NCBI GenBank assembly: GCA_001830835.1
Contig: MICJ01000119.1
Coordinates: 3,091 to 38,260 of the forward strand
DNA length: 35,170 nt
Direction: 5' to 3'
Source of the DNA: Syntrophobacterales bacterium GWC2_56_13
Lineage (GTDB): Bacteria > Desulfobacterota > Syntrophia > Syntrophales > UBA5619
Notes under the pieces: generated by a model
What the model saw: only the letters and a program-made list of their open reading frames with translations
Told to the model about the DNA's origin: nothing
Databases searched by the model: none
Program-made: the position numbers and the translations under genes
Part shown: piece by piece, positions 30,880-35,170 of the stretch
Numbering within the stretch: position 1 is the first letter of the stretch
Layout of the letters: the number at the start of each line of letters is the position of its first letter

Positions 30880-33054
30880 ATGACGGAAAAAAGTGCCGAA
30901 GCCCCCGCGAAGGATTGGAATCTGGGACAGGATACGGATGTTCACGAGGACCCGCTTCTGGATTGCCTGATCCAGCTCACGAAGCTCCACGGGCGCCAGG
31001 CGTCCCGAACCGCGTTGAGCGCCGGCCTGCCCCTCGTCCGCAACCGTCTGACGGTGGAGTTGTTTTCCCGGGCCGCCGACCGAGCCGACCTCGCCTCCCG
31101 CGTCCTGAAGAAACCCCTGGGAAGGATCGCCCACCTGCATCTTCCGGCGGTATTGCTTCTTCATGACCGCCAGGCCTGCGTCCTGGTTGAAAATGAAGCA
31201 GGGGGAAATCAATTGAAGATCCTGCTCCCCGAAACGGGGATGGGGGAAAAGATCTTCTCCAGGGAGGAACTGGAGAAGCTCTACACCGGCTATGCCATCT
31301 TCGTCCGTCCCAAATTCCGGCCGGAGAGGAAGACCCTCGACGATCTGAGCCCGGGCTCGACAAAGCACTGGTTTTGGGGCACCCTCTTCCAATCCTGGCG
31401 CATCTATCGGGATGTCCTTGTGGCCTCCTTCCTGATCAACGTCTTCGGTCTGGTCAGCCCCTTCTTCGTTCTGATCGTCTATGACCGGGTCATCCCCAAC
31501 AATGCCGTGGAAACCCTCTGGGTGCTCGCCATCGGGGTCACCGTCATCTATCTCTTTGCCGTCCTGATGCGCAGCCTCCGAGGTTATTTCGTGGACGAGG
31601 CGGGAAACAAGGCCAACCTCAAGATCTCCGCCATGCTCCTCCAGAAGGTCCTGGATTTGAAGCTGGAGGCCCGCCCCCAGTCCATCGGTTCGTTTACCAG
31701 GAACCTGCAGGAGTTTGAAGGCATCCGCGATTTCATCACCTCCTTTTCCATTACCTCCGTCATCGATCTGCCCTTCATGATCCTGGGCCTGTTCGTGGTC
31801 TGGTATATCGGGGGCGCCATCGTCTATCTGTTCATAGTGGCGATCTTCGTCGTACTGCTCTATGCCTTACTGATCCAGATCCCCCTGAAAAAGGCCGTCG
31901 GAAACACCTTCCAGGCCTCCTCCCAGAAGAACGCCATTCTGGTGGAGGGATTATCGGGCCTGGAGACCGTCAAGATGCTGGGCGCGGAGAGCCAGGTGCA
32001 GCGTGCCTGGGAGGAGGCGGTCAGCTACATCGCCAAATGGAGCTCGAAGTCGAGATTCCTTTCCTCCACCGTCAACGACTTTTCCTACTTCCTCCAGAGT
32101 ACGGTGGTGGTGGCCGTCGTGATCGCCGGGGTCTATATGATCGCCGAGGGCAATCTCACCCAGGGCGGCTTGATCGCCCTGGTCATTCTCTCCCGGCAGG
32201 TCGTCGCCCCCTTGGGGCAGGTAGTGAGCCTCGCCACCCGCTACCAGCGGGCCAAGGAGGCCCTCAAGACGCTCAACGACATCATGGCCCTCCCCGTGGA
32301 GCGGCCCCCCGGAAAGACCTTCGTGCACAGAACACGATTTCAGGGCGCCATCGGGGTCAAGAATCTCATCTTCTCCTATCCCGGCCAGACGACCAAGGTC
32401 CTCAACAACATCACCCTGAACATCGCCGCCGGCGAAAAGGTCGGCATCATCGGCCCCATCGGATCGGGGAAGACCACGCTCGGCAAGCTGATTTTGGGAC
32501 TGTTCGAGCCGAGCAGCGGCATGGTCACGATTGACGGCACCGACATCCGGCAGATCGATCCCTCGGAATTCCGCCATTTCATCGGCTACGTCCCACAGGA
32601 TATCACCCTCTTCCGGGGGACCGTCCGGAACAACGTCACCATGGGGACGCATGATGTGGATGACAGAACCATTCTCCACGCCGCGAAGATCGCCGGCGTC
32701 GACGAATTCATCAAGAAGCACCCCATGGGTTTCGACATGGAGGTCCTTGAATTCGGCCGGGGCCTCTCCGGGGGACAGAGGCAGTGCATCGTCCTGGCGA
32801 GGGCGCTGCTGCTCGATCCGCCGGTACTCGTTCTGGACGAGCCGACCAGCAACATGGACAACCGGACGGAGGTCCGGCTGAAAAACAGTTTATCCAAGGT
32901 GATCCAGGAGAAAACCCTGATCTTGATCACACACAGGGCCTCGCTTCTGGAGATGGTGGATCGTCTGGTCGTCATCGACAACGGCGCCATCGTCGCGGAC
33001 GGCCCGAAGGTCGCCGTCATCGAAGCGCTGAAAAAGGGCCAACTGAATATTTAA
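30880..33054 (+). CDS. lapB: Type I secretion ABC transporter, ATPase-permease (LapB-like)
   Basis: The protein is 724 residues. Order: N-terminal C39-like domain (about 15-150) without the peptidase Cys-His arrangement, so not a cleaving peptidase; six-helix ABC membrane domain (about 180-460) with VFGLVSPFFVLIVYDRVIPN; ATPase domain with Walker A GPIGSGKTT (about 525), signature GLSGGQRQ (about 628), Walker B VLVLDEPTSNMD and ITHR. It should export a large RTX-type adhesin in one step with LapC and LapE. It is the first gene of a three-gene run with lapC and the LuxR gene. Confidence 0.93.
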   Translation: MTEKSAEAPAKDWNLGQDTDVHEDPLLDCLIQLTKLHGRQASRTALSAGLPLVRNRLTVELFSRAADRADLASRVLKKPLGRIAHLHLPAVLLLHDRQACVLVENEAGGNQLKILLPETGMGEKIFSREELEKLYTGYAIFVRPKFRPERKTLDDLSPGSTKHWFWGTLFQSWRIYRDVLVASFLINVFGLVSPFFVLIVYDRVIPNNAVETLWVLAIGVTVIYLFAVLMRSLRGYFVDEAGNKANLKISAMLLQKVLDLKLEARPQSIGSFTRNLQEFEGIRDFITSFSITSVIDLPFMILGLFVVWYIGGAIVYLFIVAIFVVLLYALLIQIPLKKAVGNTFQASSQKNAILVEGLSGLETVKMLGAESQVQRAWEEAVSYIAKWSSKSRFLSSTVNDFSYFLQSTVVVAVVIAGVYMIAEGNLTQGGLIALVILSRQVVAPLGQVVSLATRYQRAKEALKTLNDIMALPVERPPGKTFVHRTRFQGAIGVKNLIFSYPGQTTKVLNNITLNIAAGEKVGIIGPIGSGKTTLGKLILGLFEPSSGMVTIDGTDIRQIDPSEFRHFIGYVPQDITLFRGTVRNNVTMGTHDVDDRTILHAAKIAGVDEFIKKHPMGFDMEVLEFGRGLSGGQRQCIVLARALLLDPPVLVLDEPTSNMDNRTEVRLKNSLSKVIQEKTLILITHRASLLEMVDRLVVIDNGAIVADGPKVAVIEALKKGQLNI

Positions 33055-33067
33055 GGGAGAAAATCCA

Positions 33068-34420
33068 TTGTCACCTGAGAAAAAACCCGACGATGTGTTC
33101 TACCGCTTGCCGGCCGAGGATATCGACCTCGCCACGGATATCCGCTCGTCCATCCTGGCGCAGTATCCCCGGGGAGGCAGGGTGATTCTGTGGGCGGTCC
33201 TGTTTCTTTTCGCCGCCGGCCTCTTCTGGGCCTCCGTCTCGGAAATCGAGGAGGTGACCCGGGGCATGGGCAAGGTCATTCCCGCCAGCCAGATCCAGAT
33301 GGTCCAAAACCTGGAAGGGGGAATCCTCTCGGAGATCATGGTGAAGGTGGGCGATACGGTGAAAAAAGACCAGTTGCTGCTGAAGATCGACCAGACCCGG
33401 TTTTCTTCATCGCTTCAGCAGAATCGGGCCAAATACCTTGCCAACAAGGCCAAAGCGGCCCGCCTGCAGGCGGAAACGAGCGGCGCGCCCTTTAGAGTCC
33501 CCTCGGACGTCATGAAGGAAAGTCCGGAGATCGGCGTACGTGAACAGGAGCTCTATGATTCCAGAAAGAACGAGCTGCGCTCCGGCCTGGAAATCAAGCA
33601 GCAGCAGATCAATCAACGCAACAATGAATTGAAAGAGCTCAACACCAAACTGGGGGAGCTGAGTAAGACCTACGTCCTTTTTCAAAAAGAACTGGCGTTG
33701 ACCAAGCCGCTTGTCGCCCAGGGCGCCGTTTCGGAGATGGAGGTCCTTCGTCTTGAACGTCAGGCAAGCGAAATGCAGGGAGAGATAGAACAGACAAAAC
33801 AGGCGATTCCGAGGGCGCAGTCAAAGATCGAGGAGAGCCAGGTGGCCATGAAAGAGTTGCGGCTCGCCTTCTCCAACAAGGCAAAAGCGGAATTGAATGA
33901 GGTCATGTCGCAGCTCGGGGAGGACTCCGCGACATCCATTGCGCTGAAAGACCGGCTCGATCGAACCTTTGTGAAATCCCCCGTCAACGGCACGGTCAAT
34001 CGTCTCCTGATCAATACGGTCGGCGGCGTCATCCAGCCCGGCATGAACCTCGTCGAGATCGTTCCCACGGAAGGCACGTTGCTGATCGAGACCAAGATCC
34101 CACCCCGCGACATCGCCTTCCTGAGACCGAACCAACAGGCCACGGTGAAGTTCACCGCCTATGATTTCACGATCTACGGCGGCCTGGATGCCAAACTCGA
34201 ACAGATCAGCGCGGACAGCATCACCGACGAGAAGGGGAACAGCTTCTATCTCGTCCAGTTGCGGACCGACAAGAACTACCTCGGCTCCAAAACCAATCCA
34301 CTGCCCATTATTCCGGGGATGATCGCGTCGGTAGACATCCTGACCGGTAAAAAAACGATTCTCTCGTATCTTTTGAAACCCGTACTAAGAGCCAAGCATA
34401 TGGCATTAAGAGAGAGGTGA
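33068..34420 (+). CDS. lapC: Type I secretion membrane-fusion protein, HlyD family (LapC-like)
   Basis: The protein is 450 residues from a TTG start at 33068 behind a GGGAG site. A single membrane helix (about 40-60) follows a short cytoplasmic tail; then a biotinyl-lipoyl-like half (EGGILSEIMVKVGDTVKKDQ), a long coiled-coil hairpin (about 120-290), the returning lipoyl half (VKSPVNGTVNRLLINTVGGVIQPG) and the beta-barrel with C-terminal IPGMIASVDILTGKKTILSYLLKP, the HlyD signature. It bridges LapB to the TolC-like channel. Starts 13 bp after lapB. Confidence 0.93.
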   Translation: MSPEKKPDDVFYRLPAEDIDLATDIRSSILAQYPRGGRVILWAVLFLFAAGLFWASVSEIEEVTRGMGKVIPASQIQMVQNLEGGILSEIMVKVGDTVKKDQLLLKIDQTRFSSSLQQNRAKYLANKAKAARLQAETSGAPFRVPSDVMKESPEIGVREQELYDSRKNELRSGLEIKQQQINQRNNELKELNTKLGELSKTYVLFQKELALTKPLVAQGAVSEMEVLRLERQASEMQGEIEQTKQAIPRAQSKIEESQVAMKELRLAFSNKAKAELNEVMSQLGEDSATSIALKDRLDRTFVKSPVNGTVNRLLINTVGGVIQPGMNLVEIVPTEGTLLIETKIPPRDIAFLRPNQQATVKFTAYDFTIYGGLDAKLEQISADSITDEKGNSFYLVQLRTDKNYLGSKTNPLPIIPGMIASVDILTGKKTILSYLLKPVLRAKHMALRER

Positions 34421-34424
34421 CCCC

Positions 34425-35045
34425 ATGGCCATCCTACTGAGCAGTGCAAACAGGGCGGTGATCAAGAGGTGGAACGACCTGCTTGCCGGCGAGCACCCGC
34501 TGGAGCAGACGTCATCGCTGGGGGAGTTGGAGCGCCTATGCGCGGGGAAAAAGTTCGACCTGATCCTCCTGCACCGGTCGCTCGTCGACATGGCCGCCTT
34601 TTCGCAGCTGCGCCGATTGACCCCCCTGTCCAAATTCTTCCTCCTCTCCGATCTGCCGAACGAGGAGGAAGGGATCGCCTTCCTGAAGCTGGGAATTGCG
34701 GGATACGGGAATACCTATATCTCACCGCCCCGGCTTGCCGAGGCGGTGCGGGTCATTTCAGCCGGGGGGGTCTGGCTGGGCCAGAAGGTGATCCAGCAGT
34801 TGATTCTGGAAACAGCTGTCAGGGCGAAAGAGCAGGCGGCGCCGGAAACCGAAGAAAGATTGGCCGGCCTGACGCGCCGGGAGCTCAAGATCGCCGGGTT
34901 GGTGGCCCAAGGCCAGTCCAACCTCGAAATCGCCGCCGGACTCAAGATCACCGAACGGACGGTCAAAGCCCACCTGACCTCCGTTTATGAAAAGACGAAG
35001 ATCGGCAGCCGGCTGAGCCTGGCCCTCCTGATCAACCGTCGCTGA
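34425..35045 (+). CDS. LuxR-family regulator with pseudo-receiver
   Basis: The protein is 206 residues. The N-terminal 120 residues resemble a response-regulator fold, but the strand that should end in the phosphorylated Asp reads LILLHR, with His50 in its place, so control by phosphorylation is unlikely. The C-terminal LuxR/NarL HTH (about 147-204) reads LTRRELKIAGLVAQGQSNLEIAAGLKITERTVKAHL. It starts 4 bp after lapC and is probably co-transcribed; it may control the adhesin or Lap genes. Several Pseudomonas and Vibrio adhesin-export loci have such a gene beside them. Confidence 0.9.
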   Translation: MAILLSSANRAVIKRWNDLLAGEHPLEQTSSLGELERLCAGKKFDLILLHRSLVDMAAFSQLRRLTPLSKFFLLSDLPNEEEGIAFLKLGIAGYGNTYISPPRLAEAVRVISAGGVWLGQKVIQQLILETAVRAKEQAAPETEERLAGLTRRELKIAGLVAQGQSNLEIAAGLKITERTVKAHLTSVYEKTKIGSRLSLALLINRR

Positions 35046-35098
35046 TCGATTATTCCCGCAGCCGTCTCAACCTCTCCCTCCTCATCAACCGGGGTTGA
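35005..35098 (+). repeat. Tandem partial duplication of the LuxR gene 3' end
   Basis: The last 41 bp of the gene (35005-35045) are repeated imperfectly at 35058-35098, 32 of 41 bases matching, both ending in TGA. The second copy encodes SRLNLSLLINRG in another frame against SRLSLALLINRR. The remaining 35099-35170 contains no gene or clear terminator that I can see. Confidence 0.75.
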
Positions 35099-35170
35099 AA
35101 CGAAGACGGGTTAGCGCATCCTTTGAAAATAGGGAGCTGCTTTCCCTTTCCACCCTTTTCCGCCTATAAA

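Noticed and set aside
1-35170. CRISPR array or rRNA genes
   Set aside because: No regularly spaced direct repeats and no rRNA-like sequence were seen.

Overview
The window looks like chromosome of a strictly or facultatively anaerobic deltaproteobacterium (Desulfobacterota), perhaps near Syntrophus or Smithella. This is inferred from gene content: a CCG-domain (heterodisulfide-reductase-like) iron-sulfur protein, a sodium-pump decarboxylase beta subunit with a tiny gamma-like partner, FdhE and MobB for formate dehydrogenase maturation, and a gap-tpiA-secG cluster. No rRNA or marker gene fixes the taxon, and there is no CRISPR array.

Layout. 1-5960, housekeeping and anaerobic metabolism: a truncated Fe-S oxidoreductase subunit, a convergent metallo-beta-lactamase-fold enzyme, mobB bracketed by two copies of a structured repeat, a divergent pair of units (oadG-like/oadB on minus; fdhE and nth on plus) with clear sigma-70-type promoters. 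5961-8405: a strong promoter, gap, tpiA, secG (no pgk between gap and tpiA), then tRNA-Leu(GAG) with its own promoter. The GAPDH carries residues expected of an NADP-accepting enzyme. 8454-11986, minus strand: a PEGLP-type P-IIA calcium/cation ATPase and a UspA protein with a strong terminator between them.

12041-25971, defence and DNA-processing island. It opens with an IS200/IS605 transposase remnant and small repeats. Then comes a tight, translationally coupled operon: an HTH-methyltransferase-single-TRD fusion (HsdM and half HsdS in one chain), a RhuM-Fic protein, HsdR, a YgjP-type zinc metallopeptidase, and an unrecognised low-GC gene apparently broken by a one-base frameshift in an A-tract. 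A two-gene nucleotidyltransferase module (toxin-antitoxin-like) and sbcD-sbcC follow. The most novel candidate in the window is this operon: a modification/restriction enzyme with a Fic toxin and a protease built in, and a palindrome over the promoter that the fused HTH domain could read.

26150-35045, Lap-type adhesion control and secretion locus: TolC-like outer-membrane channel (LapE), periplasmic calcium-dependent cysteine protease (LapG), inner-membrane c-di-GMP receptor with degenerate GGDEF and EAL motifs (LapD), a small conserved gene on the opposite strand, then type I secretion ATPase (LapB), membrane-fusion protein (LapC) and a LuxR-type regulator with a receiver lacking the phosphoacceptor Asp. 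By analogy with Pseudomonas, LapB-LapC-LapE export a giant adhesin and LapD sequesters LapG when c-di-GMP is high. The adhesin itself is not in the window.
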